Source: an uncultured Treponema sp. (lineage in GTDB: Bacteria; Spirochaetota; Spirochaetia; Treponematales; Treponemataceae). Taken from it: a stretch of 51,998 bases of DNA. The stretch covers positions 1-51,998 of the forward strand of contig CAMCRZ010000018.1 of the NCBI GenBank assembly GCA_945877425.1, read 5' to 3'. Position 1 is the first letter of the stretch. Every line of letters starts with the position of its first letter. The position numbers and the translations under genes were made by a program. The notes below the pieces were generated by a model. The model searched no databases and was not told where the DNA came from. It worked only from the letters and a program-made list of their open reading frames with translations. Of the stretch, positions 33,209 to 41,578 are shown one piece after another.

Positions 33209-33259
33209 AAAAGTCTAAGTCAGAGTTGTTGAAAAATATCTTCGGCTTAGACTTTTTTT
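33209..33259 (+). terminator. intrinsic terminator after ilvE
   Basis: AAAAGTCTAAG (33209-33219) pairs with CTTAGACTTTT (from 33246), a perfect 11-base stem when the T run is counted, followed by seven T (33253-33259). Confidence 0.85.
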
Positions 33260-33276
33260 GTTAACGTTTAATTTAA

Positions 33277-33338
33277 TTCAGTTTAAGTTCAGTTTAAGTT
33301 CAGTTTAAGTTCAGTTTAAGTTCAGTTTAAGTTCAGTT
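33277..33338. repeat. 11-base tandem repeat, five full copies
   Basis: TTCAGTTTAAG is repeated five times without error at 33277-33331, then TTCAGTT. It lies between the ilvE terminator and the aroA stop codon. The copy number may vary between strains. Confidence 0.95.
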
Positions 33339-33354
33339 CAGAATTGAGAAAAAA

Positions 33355-34758
33355 TCACATTTCGGAAAAACCTGCACCAAGTTCATTCATCACTTCATAA
33401 AAATGAGGGAAACTTACGGCACAGCATTCAGCGTTATTTATTACAACTTCACCTTCAGGCAAACCTAAACCGAAGCAGGCAAAACTCATTGCAATGCGGT
33501 GATCGTCATAACTTTCCACATTACCGCCGTGAAGTGCAAAATCCTTGTTTCTGGAACCGTCAGCATTAATAGGAGAATGACCGCGGATAACGAGAAAATC
33601 ACTGCCTTCTTCCACATCAGCGCCAAGACTTTTCAAAAGTTCAGCCATAACTTTAATGCGGTCAGTTTCTTTTCTACGGCAGACAGCAGCATCTTCAATG
33701 TAAACAGTACCTTCCGTAAAAGCAGCAGCTACAGCCACAGCACAAATTGCATCAGGAAAACCGCTGATTTTTACATGAAGTTCTTTTCCCGGAAGATTTT
33801 CTGTAGTAAGCCGGCCTGTTCCGTTTTTAGCCTTTGAACCTCCGCAGACATGAAGAGTACACTTTTCCTTATCCCATTCAATTTCACCGCCTACAGACTG
33901 AAGGATCTTTACAATTTCTTCATCACCTTGAGTACCGCTTCCGTCAATTCCTTCAATAGTAATGTCACTGTCAGTAAGCAGGGCAGCAATCAAAGGAAAA
34001 GCCACACCTTCCCAGTCACTTGGAACAGTAGAATCAAAAGCCTTGATGTTTACAGGACCGTCAACCTTAATGTGCTTGAAGTCACTGCTTATTTCCACAT
34101 GAGCACCTGCTTTTTCCAGCCATTTCTGAGTCATAGTAAGATAAGGCGTTTCCTTAGGGTTGGTAAGCTCCAGTTCAATTCCCCCTTCAACACGTAAAGC
34201 CGCCATCATCATACCGGAAATATACTGACTTGAAACTTCCCCTGCAGTAGTAACTTTACCTGACTTTACGGGACCTTTAATTAAAAGCGGACACACATTT
34301 TTTCCAGGCTGCGAAACGTAACATTCAGCACCAAGCTGGTTAAGTGCTTCTACAACATGATGAACAGGCCTTTTGCGGATAGATTCATCGCCGGTAAAAA
34401 CAGTCCAGCCTTCAAAAGTAGCAGCAATGGAACTTAAAAAATACAAAAGTGAACCGCTGTCACCAACATTAACAACATCAGAAGGAAGATGAATATTTTT
34501 TCCCGCTCCGTAAACAGTCCACATTCCGGCAGAATCAGCGCCAGAATCATCAGCACCGCAAGAATGTAAGTCAACAGAAGCACCTAAAAGAGGCAGTGCA
34601 GCACTGGTACTAAGACAGTCAGCACTAGGCAAAGGATTATAAATATGACACACGCCATCAGAAAGAGCCGCCAGAAGCAAAGCCCTTATTGTATGGGATT
34701 TAGAACCGGGAACAGTAACGCTGCCCCTTAACGAAGAGTTTGACGAAAGAATTTTCAT
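33355..34758 (-). CDS. aroA: 3-phosphoshikimate 1-carboxyvinyltransferase (EPSP synthase)
   Basis: Joins PEP to shikimate 3-phosphate, the step before chorismate. 467 residues from the ATG at 34758, with the N-terminal VPGSKSHTIRALLLAAL signature, NVGDSGSLLYFLSS, SSQYISGMMMAA and the late DDHRIAMSFA motif. The open frame extends to 34923 but only across an intergenic hairpin element. TTACAA-17-TACAAT ends six bases before the ATG, so the message looks leaderless. Somewhat longer than E. coli AroA (about 430) because of small insertions. It supplies chorismate for the trp genes. Confidence 0.93.
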   Translation of the reverse strand: MKILSSNSSLRGSVTVPGSKSHTIRALLLAALSDGVCHIYNPLPSADCLSTSAALPLLGASVDLHSCGADDSGADSAGMWTVYGAGKNIHLPSDVVNVGDSGSLLYFLSSIAATFEGWTVFTGDESIRKRPVHHVVEALNQLGAECYVSQPGKNVCPLLIKGPVKSGKVTTAGEVSSQYISGMMMAALRVEGGIELELTNPKETPYLTMTQKWLEKAGAHVEISSDFKHIKVDGPVNIKAFDSTVPSDWEGVAFPLIAALLTDSDITIEGIDGSGTQGDEEIVKILQSVGGEIEWDKEKCTLHVCGGSKAKNGTGRLTTENLPGKELHVKISGFPDAICAVAVAAAFTEGTVYIEDAAVCRRKETDRIKVMAELLKSLGADVEEGSDFLVIRGHSPINADGSRNKDFALHGGNVESYDDHRIAMSFACFGLGLPEGEVVINNAECCAVSFPHFYEVMNELGAGFSEM

Positions 34759-34764
34759 GGCAGC

Positions 34765-34793
34765 ATTGTACCATAAAGTCCGCAGTTTTGTAA
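34765..34793 (-). promoter_or_regulatory. aroA promoter, leaderless arrangement
   Basis: Minus strand: TTACAA (34793-34788), 17-base spacer, TACAAT (34770-34765) with TG extension, then GCTGCC and the ATG. Confidence 0.7.
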
Positions 34794-34838
34794 CATTTTT
34801 TGTTATTTTCTTATTATGGAGCACATTTTCAACCATAA

Positions 34839-34926
34839 CCCGCTTTCCGTAGTTCCACTTCGTTCCATTGCTACGCAATAAAAATGCCTGCGCATTTTTA
34901 CTACTGCAATCGGGGCTAGGCATTTT
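34839..34926. repeat. intergenic hairpin element between aroA and the ligase gene
   Basis: Contains a perfect 9-base hairpin TAAAAATGC-CTGC-GCATTTTTA (34879-34900), enclosed by GCAAT/ATTGC, and beside it CGTAG...CTACG. The element is more GC-rich at its edges (CCCGCTTTCCG, ATCGGGGCTAGG) than the flanks. It lies between two divergent promoters. It looks like a mobile or REP-like repeat, but only one copy is in the window. Confidence 0.5.
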
Positions 34927-35009
34927 TCCATCACAAAAGACCCTCAGGTAAGTCTATAAATATTAAATTAACATAAAATGTAAAGATAAAAAAAATTATA
35001 TATTTTATA

Positions 35010-35038
35010 TTGACAAACTGTAATTTTGGAAATATATT
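35010..35038 (+). promoter_or_regulatory. consensus promoter of the HTH-ligase gene, leaderless arrangement
   Basis: Perfect TTGACA (35010-35015), 17-base spacer, TATATT (35033-35038), then CGAAAT and the ATG at 35045. There is no ribosome binding site. Confidence 0.85.
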
Positions 35039-35044
35039 CGAAAT

Positions 35045-36874
35045 ATGAAGTTAACACAAATGCAAAAATCAGAAATTGAAAACCGAATAATCAGTTTATT
35101 CAGTAAAAATCCCGCCATCAATATAATTGATGTAGCCACTGAATGTAATATAACAAGACAGACAGCCTCAAAATACGTAGCTGAACTGAAAGAACAGAAC
35201 AGACTTTCTCTTGTTAAATTACCCCGCACTTACAACGATCATCAGTTTATAGACACATTTGAGCACGACTATACATGGCTCAACGGATTCCTCAGAAACG
35301 TACGCCGCTACTCATCGTCAAAAGCCGTAATTGATCCTGACACAAACCGCAGCTGGACATACAGACAGTTAAACGAAGAAGCAAATCAGCTGGCACATGC
35401 TTTGCAGGACGACGGAATAGGCAAAAATGACGTAGTTATGGTAGCACTCCGCAACTGCCCGGAATTCGCTGTAAATTACGTAGGACCTAGAAAAATAGGA
35501 GCAATACTTCTTTCCGCAAACGCAATGCTGGCAGCCGGAGAAATGGCACTTTTAATTGACCACAACAAGCCTAAAGTAATCATTTATTCTGCAAACGTAG
35601 AAAAAGCCGTAACAGAAGCAGTAAAGCTTGCAAAATATCCACCGTGCAAAATCGTTCTTGCAGACAACATTGAAAAAATCCCTCTTCCGGAAGGTCACGT
35701 TACTTACGAAGACTACATAAAAAATCAAAGTACAGAAGAACCTGAAATCAACTTTAGGCCCCACATTTACGACGAAGTACTGCGCCTTTGTACATCAGGA
35801 ACAACTGCACTTCCAAAATCAGTTCCTATAAACGACATAAATGAAGTGTTAAGCGCCCACGACGTTATAATGCAGTTTCCTCTTGACAGAAAAGATACAA
35901 CTTTAAACATGACGCCCTGGTTTCACCGTGGAGGATGTCACTGTGCAGGACCGGGACCTTCTTTCTATGTAGGAGCAGCCGTAGTAGTAATGCGTAACTT
36001 TAAGCCTCAGTCAGCACTTGAATGGGTAAGCCGCTACAACATTACTTACATGATTGGAGCACCTGCCAACCTTGAAATGCTTTCCAGAGCACAGGAGCGT
36101 GACAAAAGGGAACTTGGATGTTTGCGTGGAATCGTTACAATGGGAGCGCCGCTTTCCAGAGCAGACTGCATAAGGTACTTTAACGTTCTTACACCGAACA
36201 TTTATAACGGCTACGGCACAACTGAAACTTTCTGGAATTCATTCCTTCGTCCTTATGATTTGCCGGACGGAGCTGGTTCAGTAGGCGGAAGCTGCATAGA
36301 TGATGAAGTTCGTGTAGTAAACCTTTACGAAGACAGAAAAGCTGAACCAGACGACATGGTTGATCACGACAGAATAACTGAAGGTGAAATCATTATAAAA
36401 TCACCTGCAAAATCAAGCTATTCTTACTATAACAACGAAGAAACAGAAAAAGAACGTTTCTACAAAGGCTGGTATTACACAGGCGACACAGGCACATGGG
36501 ACGATAACTGGTTCGTTACAATCAGAGGACGCAAAGACGATATGATGGTTGTAAGCGGAGAAAACATTTATCCTACTCAAATTGAAGATGCTATTAACGA
36601 AAATCCTAAAGTTAAAGATTCAATCGTTACGGCAGTTCCTGATAAAATAAGAGGTCAGGCAGTAGCAGCATACGTTGTTCCGGAAGATGATTCCCTTACC
36701 ATAGAAGAATTAGTTGAATTCTGCGCAAACAGCCCGATGCTTTCAAAATACAAGCGTCCGCGTTACTTTGCTTTCATAAAGGAAATTCCACGTACTCCAA
36801 CTGGAAAGAAAAAGCACAATGTAATGAAAGAAAGGGCATCTAAAGATCTTGAAACAGGATTTTTAAGACGCTAG
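35045..36874 (+). CDS. winged-helix domain fused to an AMP-forming acyl-CoA ligase
   Basis: 609 residues. Residues about 7-60 form a winged HTH (IISLFSKNPAINIIDVATEC, then NITRQTASKYVAELKEQNRL). The rest is an ANL-family adenylating enzyme: P-loop LCTSGTTALPKSV, YGTTET, YYTGDTG, IRGRKDDMMVVSGENIYP, and the catalytic Lys in PRTPTGKKK. It should activate a carboxylic acid with ATP and perhaps CoA. The usual Gly after TT in the P-loop is Ala. Single gene, divergent from aroA. A DNA-binding domain on a ligase suggests an enzyme that controls its own or other genes in response to substrate. The acid is unknown. Confidence 0.8.
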   Translation: MKLTQMQKSEIENRIISLFSKNPAINIIDVATECNITRQTASKYVAELKEQNRLSLVKLPRTYNDHQFIDTFEHDYTWLNGFLRNVRRYSSSKAVIDPDTNRSWTYRQLNEEANQLAHALQDDGIGKNDVVMVALRNCPEFAVNYVGPRKIGAILLSANAMLAAGEMALLIDHNKPKVIIYSANVEKAVTEAVKLAKYPPCKIVLADNIEKIPLPEGHVTYEDYIKNQSTEEPEINFRPHIYDEVLRLCTSGTTALPKSVPINDINEVLSAHDVIMQFPLDRKDTTLNMTPWFHRGGCHCAGPGPSFYVGAAVVVMRNFKPQSALEWVSRYNITYMIGAPANLEMLSRAQERDKRELGCLRGIVTMGAPLSRADCIRYFNVLTPNIYNGYGTTETFWNSFLRPYDLPDGAGSVGGSCIDDEVRVVNLYEDRKAEPDDMVDHDRITEGEIIIKSPAKSSYSYYNNEETEKERFYKGWYYTGDTGTWDDNWFVTIRGRKDDMMVVSGENIYPTQIEDAINENPKVKDSIVTAVPDKIRGQAVAAYVVPEDDSLTIEELVEFCANSPMLSKYKRPRYFAFIKEIPRTPTGKKKHNVMKERASKDLETGFLRR

Positions 36875-36876
36875 GT

Positions 36877-36930
36877 AAAAAAAAAACTTCCCTAAGTTTA
36901 AGGTCATAAGCCTTTTGCTTAAGGAAGTTT
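36877..36930. terminator. bidirectional terminator between the ligase gene and potD
   Basis: AAACTTCCCTAAG (36884-36896) pairs with CTTAAGGAAGTTT (36918-36930) with one G-U. Ten A at 36877-36886 become a ten-T run on the minus strand, so it is a strong terminator for potABCD and may also stop the ligase transcript. Confidence 0.85.
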
Positions 36931-36983
36931 ATTAAAGAAGCTTATTTAAAAAACTTATTAAAAAAGCCGTAAGTTTAGAAAAA

Positions 36984-38036
36984 TCAGTTCATTACTCTGA
37001 TTTGTTTTTCCCAACGGTCAGTGTATTTTGCAATATCTTCACCTAAATCCATTTTAAGCTGACAGTTGTCTAATTCGCTTGCCTTGTAAATTGGAGTTGT
37101 AGTCATAAAAGCTTCTGCTTCTGTGTTTACGTAGCATGGGAACATAAATGAATCAAGAAATTTAGCGTAATTTTCAGGTCTGTGAATAAAGTTTATGAAT
37201 TCAGTAGCAAGTTCAGCATTTTTTGAATCCTTTAAAATACACATGCTGTCAAGGTAAGAAGGTCCGCCTTCAGCTGGAATAAAGAAGTCAACGTTTTTCT
37301 CCCAGAATTCAGGAGTAACTTCACCGTTTACAACTTCAGCATAACCTTGACAAAGCCAGAGATTTCCGCTTGCAAAATCCTTGCCGAATCCTTCTGCATC
37401 AAATTTTACAATGTTAGGAAGCCATTTTGTCTTGATGTAAGAAGTAACAGTGTCCAGTTCGCTGTCATTTACAGAACAAACGCTGTATCCCTTGTGCATA
37501 AGTGCATCGCCCATAACTTCACGGAAATCGTCCATCATGCTTGCGTGACCTTTAAACTGTTCGTCTTCAAAAATAGACCAGTCTCTTGCATAATTAGGAT
37601 TTGTAACTTTAGTTTTATTTACGCTTATTCCTGCTGCTCCAAAGTAATAAGGAACGGCATATTTCATTTCAGGGTCGTAAGTTGCTTTTTCAAGTACTTT
37701 AGGATTTATTTTATCCCTGTTTGTAAACTTTTCCTGAACGATAGGCTGAAGCATATTCTGAGCCATCATGATTGAAACGTAATCCTGACTTGGAACTACA
37801 ATGTCAAAACTTCCTGCACCGCCATTTAAAAGCTTAGTGTACATAGTTTCATTTGAATCGTATTCTGTAACAACAACTTTACAGTCAAATTCTGCTTCAA
37901 ATGCCTCTACAACTTCTGCCGGAGTATAATAAGTCCAGGTGTAAAGATTTAATGTCTTTCTCTTGTCGCAAGAAGCAAGACCCATTACTGTTGCAAAAGA
38001 AAGTGCTGCAACAACCAGTTTAGAAGAAAGTTTCAT
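36984..38036 (-). CDS. potD: spermidine/putrescine ABC transporter substrate-binding lipoprotein
   Basis: 350 residues from the ATG at 38036 (GGAGGA upstream; the open frame to 38132 is not used). Lipoprotein signal peptide ending at C22 or so (MGLASC), then a type II periplasmic binding fold (LNLYTWTYYTPAEVVEAFE, VPSQDYVSIMMAQNML, YLDSMCI, FINFIHRPENYAKF). The pattern matches PotD/PotF. It captures polyamines for PotABC and is anchored to the membrane. Last gene of the pot operon; a hairpin lies in the 102 bases before it. Confidence 0.9.
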   Translation of the reverse strand: MKLSSKLVVAALSFATVMGLASCDKRKTLNLYTWTYYTPAEVVEAFEAEFDCKVVVTEYDSNETMYTKLLNGGAGSFDIVVPSQDYVSIMMAQNMLQPIVQEKFTNRDKINPKVLEKATYDPEMKYAVPYYFGAAGISVNKTKVTNPNYARDWSIFEDEQFKGHASMMDDFREVMGDALMHKGYSVCSVNDSELDTVTSYIKTKWLPNIVKFDAEGFGKDFASGNLWLCQGYAEVVNGEVTPEFWEKNVDFFIPAEGGPSYLDSMCILKDSKNAELATEFINFIHRPENYAKFLDSFMFPCYVNTEAEAFMTTTPIYKASELDNCQLKMDLGEDIAKYTDRWEKQIRVMN

Positions 38037-38096
38037 ATTATTTCCTCCATAGCAGCCAAAGAGCCAGTCGAAATGTCTGCCTAAAAGAAATTTTAA

Positions 38097-38122
38097 GGTG
38101 GTTCCGAATAAGCTCAACCACC
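38097..38122 (-). other. inverted repeat between potC and potD
   Basis: GGTGGTT and AACCACC (7 pairs, 12-base loop) followed by TTAAAATTTCTTTT on the minus strand. It could slow or process the transcript between the permease genes and the binding-protein gene; the T run is too broken for a strong terminator. Confidence 0.5.
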
Positions 38123-38138
38123 AGTTTTTCACAATAAA

Positions 38139-39014
38139 TCAGTGACCTGCAGCAAAAGCTTTAAGGCCTTTTCTGAACAGAATTGCAATGCCGCAAATCA
38201 TAAGTATAAGCACAAAAGACAGTGCATTTATTACAGGACTTACACCATGACGGATTGAATTGTAGACGTAAATAGGCAGCGTTTCCACATTACCGTTTAC
38301 AAGAGAAGTAATAACGAAATCTTCAATTGACATAGTAATGCTCATCATAAAGCCACTCATAATTCCAGGCATGATTGCAGGAAGAATTACTTTGAAAAGA
38401 GTCTGCTTTTCGTTTGCACCAAGATCGTGGCTTGCTTCTATAATTGAATAGTCAAATTCATCTACACGGGAACTTACCATAAGGTAAACGAAGGGAAGAC
38501 AGAAAGTTGTATGGGCAATAATAATTGTGCCTAGACCAAGATTCATGTGAATTCCGTTTAAGAAAATCAGCAGTGAAACACCCATTATAACTTCAGGCAA
38601 AACCATAGGCAAAAAGCTTATGGACTGAATGTAGCTCTTTCCGAAAAATTTGTACCATTTGATTCCTATAGCAGCAAGGCTTCCTAAAACTGTAGCAAGA
38701 AAAGCTGAACTGAAGGCAACTATTGCACTGAATAAAAGTGATTTCCACAATCTGCCTGATGAAAACAAAAGGTCTTCGTACCAGCGCAGTGAAACACCTG
38801 TAAACTGTCCGCCTTTTGATTCGTTAAACGAAAAGAATACGATTATAAAAAGAGGAATGAAAAGGAACATTATGGAAAGTATAAGGACAGTGTTTGAAAA
38901 GCTTACTTTAGAACCGTGCTTTTTCCAGTTACGTTTTGCATGACGGCTTGCTTCCATTTTATTTGAACTGTTTTTATGAAGAATTGCCATTATAAGCGAA
39001 TAAAGAAAATCCAT
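38139..39014 (-). CDS. potC: spermidine/putrescine ABC transporter permease
   Basis: 291 residues with six or so membrane helices and the ABC-permease contact loop (EASHDLGANEKQTLFKVILP). Forms the membrane channel with PotB. A basic, soluble N-terminal extension of about 40 residues (HKNSSNKMEASRHAKRNWKK) precedes the first helix. GGAGG precedes the ATG. Third gene of potABCD; 17 bases after potB. Confidence 0.9.
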   Translation of the reverse strand: MDFLYSLIMAILHKNSSNKMEASRHAKRNWKKHGSKVSFSNTVLILSIMFLFIPLFIIVFFSFNESKGGQFTGVSLRWYEDLLFSSGRLWKSLLFSAIVAFSSAFLATVLGSLAAIGIKWYKFFGKSYIQSISFLPMVLPEVIMGVSLLIFLNGIHMNLGLGTIIIAHTTFCLPFVYLMVSSRVDEFDYSIIEASHDLGANEKQTLFKVILPAIMPGIMSGFMMSITMSIEDFVITSLVNGNVETLPIYVYNSIRHGVSPVINALSFVLILMICGIAILFRKGLKAFAAGH

Positions 39015-39031
39015 TGTCTAGCCTCCTTCGT

Positions 39032-40066
39032 TTAAAGTGTCTGAGCAAGAGAAGGAATGTTTGTGTCTTCCTTGATTGAAACTTTCTTAAGCTTTTGTTC
39101 TTTCTTATCAGATGAAATCATAAAGAGAATGGCTGCCATACTTATAACTGTAAGAACAACGCTGAATGCAGAAGCAAGAGGATAATTCCTGAACTTCTGG
39201 ATTTGATCCATAATTGTATTGCCAAGCATATAGCTTTCCGTACTTCCTACAAGCTGAGGAACAGTGTAGTTTCCGAAAATAGGAATAAACGTAAAAATCA
39301 ATGCACTGATAATTCCGCTTTTAATTCCAGGTATAAGCACTTTAAGCATAGCCTGAGGTTTTGTAGCACCTAAATCACGGGCAGCTTCCAGAAGGGAAAA
39401 GTCAAAACGGTCAACTGCTGTAAAAATAGGCAGAATTGCATACGGAAGATACATGTAAATGCTTACAAGAATAACAGAAAACTGCGTATACATAAATTGA
39501 TGTGTCTTAAACGGTTTGTCTGAGCCTGTAATGGAACTTATAATGCCGCTGAAAAATTTAAGCACGTTGTTTAAAATTCCGTCGTCGCCTAAAATAGTCA
39601 TCCATGCAAAAATTCTTATAAGGGAATTTGTAAGGAATGGAACTATTACAAGAATTAAAAAAACAGTCTGATGCTTGCTTCTTGCCATGGCATAACCGCA
39701 TGGAAGTGCAATGGCAATGGAAACAGCAGTTGCAATTACTGTCATTTTAAGAGTGCGCAGAAAAACTATTCCGTAGGCCGGGGAAAGCATCTGCTTGTAA
39801 GCGTCAAGAGTAAACTTTTTTACAACGCCGCCGTACAGACCTTTTTCCATAAACGAATAGCATATAATAATTAAAATAGGCACAATAAAGAAAATCGAAA
39901 ACCACAATCCCATTGGCCATGCATAAGCCGGTCCCGGATTTGATTTCCTGAATTTTGCATTGTAAGCTTTTGAAGCAAGTTTTAAATCTGCACTTACTTT
40001 AACGTTAACTTCAGCCTTTTTTTCAGCAGGAGGCTTGTCTTGTACTTCAGATTCAAATTCATTCAT
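39032..40066 (-). CDS. potB: spermidine/putrescine ABC transporter permease
   Basis: 344 residues from the ATG at 40066 (AGAGGA upstream; an open frame to 40123 is not used). Soluble N-terminus of about 55 residues (VQDKPPAEKKAEVNVKV), then six membrane helices with the coupling loop LEAARDLGATKPQAMLKVLIP. Pairs with PotC. The N-terminal tail is longer than in E. coli PotB. Second gene of the operon. Confidence 0.9.
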   Translation of the reverse strand: MNEFESEVQDKPPAEKKAEVNVKVSADLKLASKAYNAKFRKSNPGPAYAWPMGLWFSIFFIVPILIIICYSFMEKGLYGGVVKKFTLDAYKQMLSPAYGIVFLRTLKMTVIATAVSIAIALPCGYAMARSKHQTVFLILVIVPFLTNSLIRIFAWMTILGDDGILNNVLKFFSGIISSITGSDKPFKTHQFMYTQFSVILVSIYMYLPYAILPIFTAVDRFDFSLLEAARDLGATKPQAMLKVLIPGIKSGIISALIFTFIPIFGNYTVPQLVGSTESYMLGNTIMDQIQKFRNYPLASAFSVVLTVISMAAILFMISSDKKEQKLKKVSIKEDTNIPSLAQTL

Positions 40067-40135
40067 ATTCAAAATCCTCTCAAAGAGTAAAATGAAGAAA
40101 CATTTAGTGATAAAAAGCACCAAATGTTTAAAACA

Positions 40136-41326
40136 CTAAGCGTTTATATCTTCAACAATGTAACCGTCTTCATCAGCCCAGGAAACATAAACTGTATCTT
40201 TCCACTGAATTTCCGGTCCGTCATCAAGATAATTAGTGTGCTGCTTGAAAACTTTGATGATAGTGCCATTTTCAAGTTCAACATAGAATTTTGACTGAAA
40301 ACCTGTATAAACTGGTTCCTTGACAATTCCCTTGAAAACGTTGATTCCTTTCTTTCCTCTGGTGTCAGGTTCTTCAAGAGTAATCCTTATTTTTTCTGGT
40401 CTGATTGTAAATGCAACTTTCTGACCTTCGTCTGTATGTTCGTAATCAGTTACAAGAATATTCTTGTCTTCTTCTTTAGTAGCCTGAGTGTCGCCTTTAA
40501 GCTGAGCCTGCATTCCCAAAGCCGGAGTGTTGAGGGTAACCATAAATTCATCTTCGCCGCGGCTGTTTTTCTGAGGAACACAATGCACTACAGTTGATTC
40601 AAAAAGGTTGGTTTCACCAATGAACTGTGCTACAAACTGTGTGGCTGGACTTTCGTAAATTTCAAACGGCGTACCAACCTGAAGAACTTTTCCTGCATTC
40701 ATAACGGCAATTCTGTCGCTTACGGCAAGAGCTTCACTTTGATCATGAGTTACGTAAATGAACGTAATGCCTATTTTGTCGTGAAGTGCATCCAGATCAA
40801 CTAAAAGGTTTGCACGAAGTTTTGCATCAAGAGCAGAAAGCGGTTCGTCAAGAAGTAAAACTTTAGGTTCGTTAATAAGTGCACGGGCAATGGCAACACG
40901 CTGTCTTTGTCCGCCTGAAAGCTGATTAGGCTTTTTGTACATGTGCTGGTCAAGCTGAACAAGATGAAGGTATTCCTTTACTTTTGCATCGATTGTTTTT
41001 CCGTCAAGCTTGCGCAGTCTTAAAGGAAATGCAACATTTTCATAAACTGAAAGGTGAGGGAAAAGTGCATAACTCTGAAAAACTGTATTTGACTGTCTTT
41101 TATTCGGAGGCAGAGGAAGTACATCTGTATCATCAAAAAGAACAGTACCGTCATCTGGAAATTCAAATCCTGCAATTATGCGCAAAAGCGTAGTTTTTCC
41201 GCAGCCAGAAGGTCCAAGCAAAGAAAAGAATTCTCCCTTGTTGATTGTAATGTTAACATTGTCCAAAGCGTGAAAATCGCCGAAATGTTTAGAAACATTG
41301 CTGATAGAAACTGTACTTCCGTTCAC
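40136..41326 (-). CDS. potA: spermidine/putrescine ABC transporter ATPase
   Basis: 396 residues: Walker A GPSGCGKTT (about 38-46), signature LSGGQRQRVAIARAL, Walker B LLLDEPLSALD, THDQSEAL switch, and a C-terminal TOBE domain interrupted by about 30 extra residues (VVHCVPQKNSRGEDE to TKEEDKN). Starts with GTG at 41326, AGGAG upstream. First gene of potABCD. Drives polyamine uptake with PotBCD. Confidence 0.92.
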   Translation of the reverse strand: MNGSTVSISNVSKHFGDFHALDNVNITINKGEFFSLLGPSGCGKTTLLRIIAGFEFPDDGTVLFDDTDVLPLPPNKRQSNTVFQSYALFPHLSVYENVAFPLRLRKLDGKTIDAKVKEYLHLVQLDQHMYKKPNQLSGGQRQRVAIARALINEPKVLLLDEPLSALDAKLRANLLVDLDALHDKIGITFIYVTHDQSEALAVSDRIAVMNAGKVLQVGTPFEIYESPATQFVAQFIGETNLFESTVVHCVPQKNSRGEDEFMVTLNTPALGMQAQLKGDTQATKEEDKNILVTDYEHTDEGQKVAFTIRPEKIRITLEEPDTRGKKGINVFKGIVKEPVYTGFQSKFYVELENGTIIKVFKQHTNYLDDGPEIQWKDTVYVSWADEDGYIVEDINA

Positions 41327-41526
41327 TTGCGTACTGCTCCTGTAAAGTTAATTTTTCAAAACCATATTAAAAAGTTTTCAATGGAATTAAGCAAGATGTT
41401 TTTTCCTGAAAGTTCCATTTAAAAGACAATATCTGTTTAATGACAAAAATTGTCAATTACTTTGGGGAAAATAATGAAAAATAATTTCAGTCGTTAAAAA
41501 TCAGCAAATTTAAAAATAATCAGATA

Positions 41527-41556
41527 AGTGACTAATTCTGTATTTTTTTCTATAAT
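41527..41556 (+). promoter_or_regulatory. azlCD promoter
   Basis: GTGACT (41527-41532), 18-base spacer, TATAAT (41551-41556). The 240 bases from the potA start also hold a probable divergent potA promoter (TTGCTT-17-TTTAAT on the minus strand) and nothing else recognised. Confidence 0.5.
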
Positions 41557-41578
41557 CGGAAATCTCATGGGGCTACAG

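Noticed and set aside
33277..33338. CRISPR-like array
   Set aside because: The 11-base units follow one another with no spacers; it is a simple tandem repeat.
33499..34197. Two antisense open frames of 112 and 115 codons across aroA
   Set aside because: They are frame shadows of aroA with no ribosome binding site or family resemblance.
34759..34923. N-terminal extension of AroA
   Set aside because: It crosses the promoter and the hairpin element; the ATG at 34758 is where AroA homology begins.
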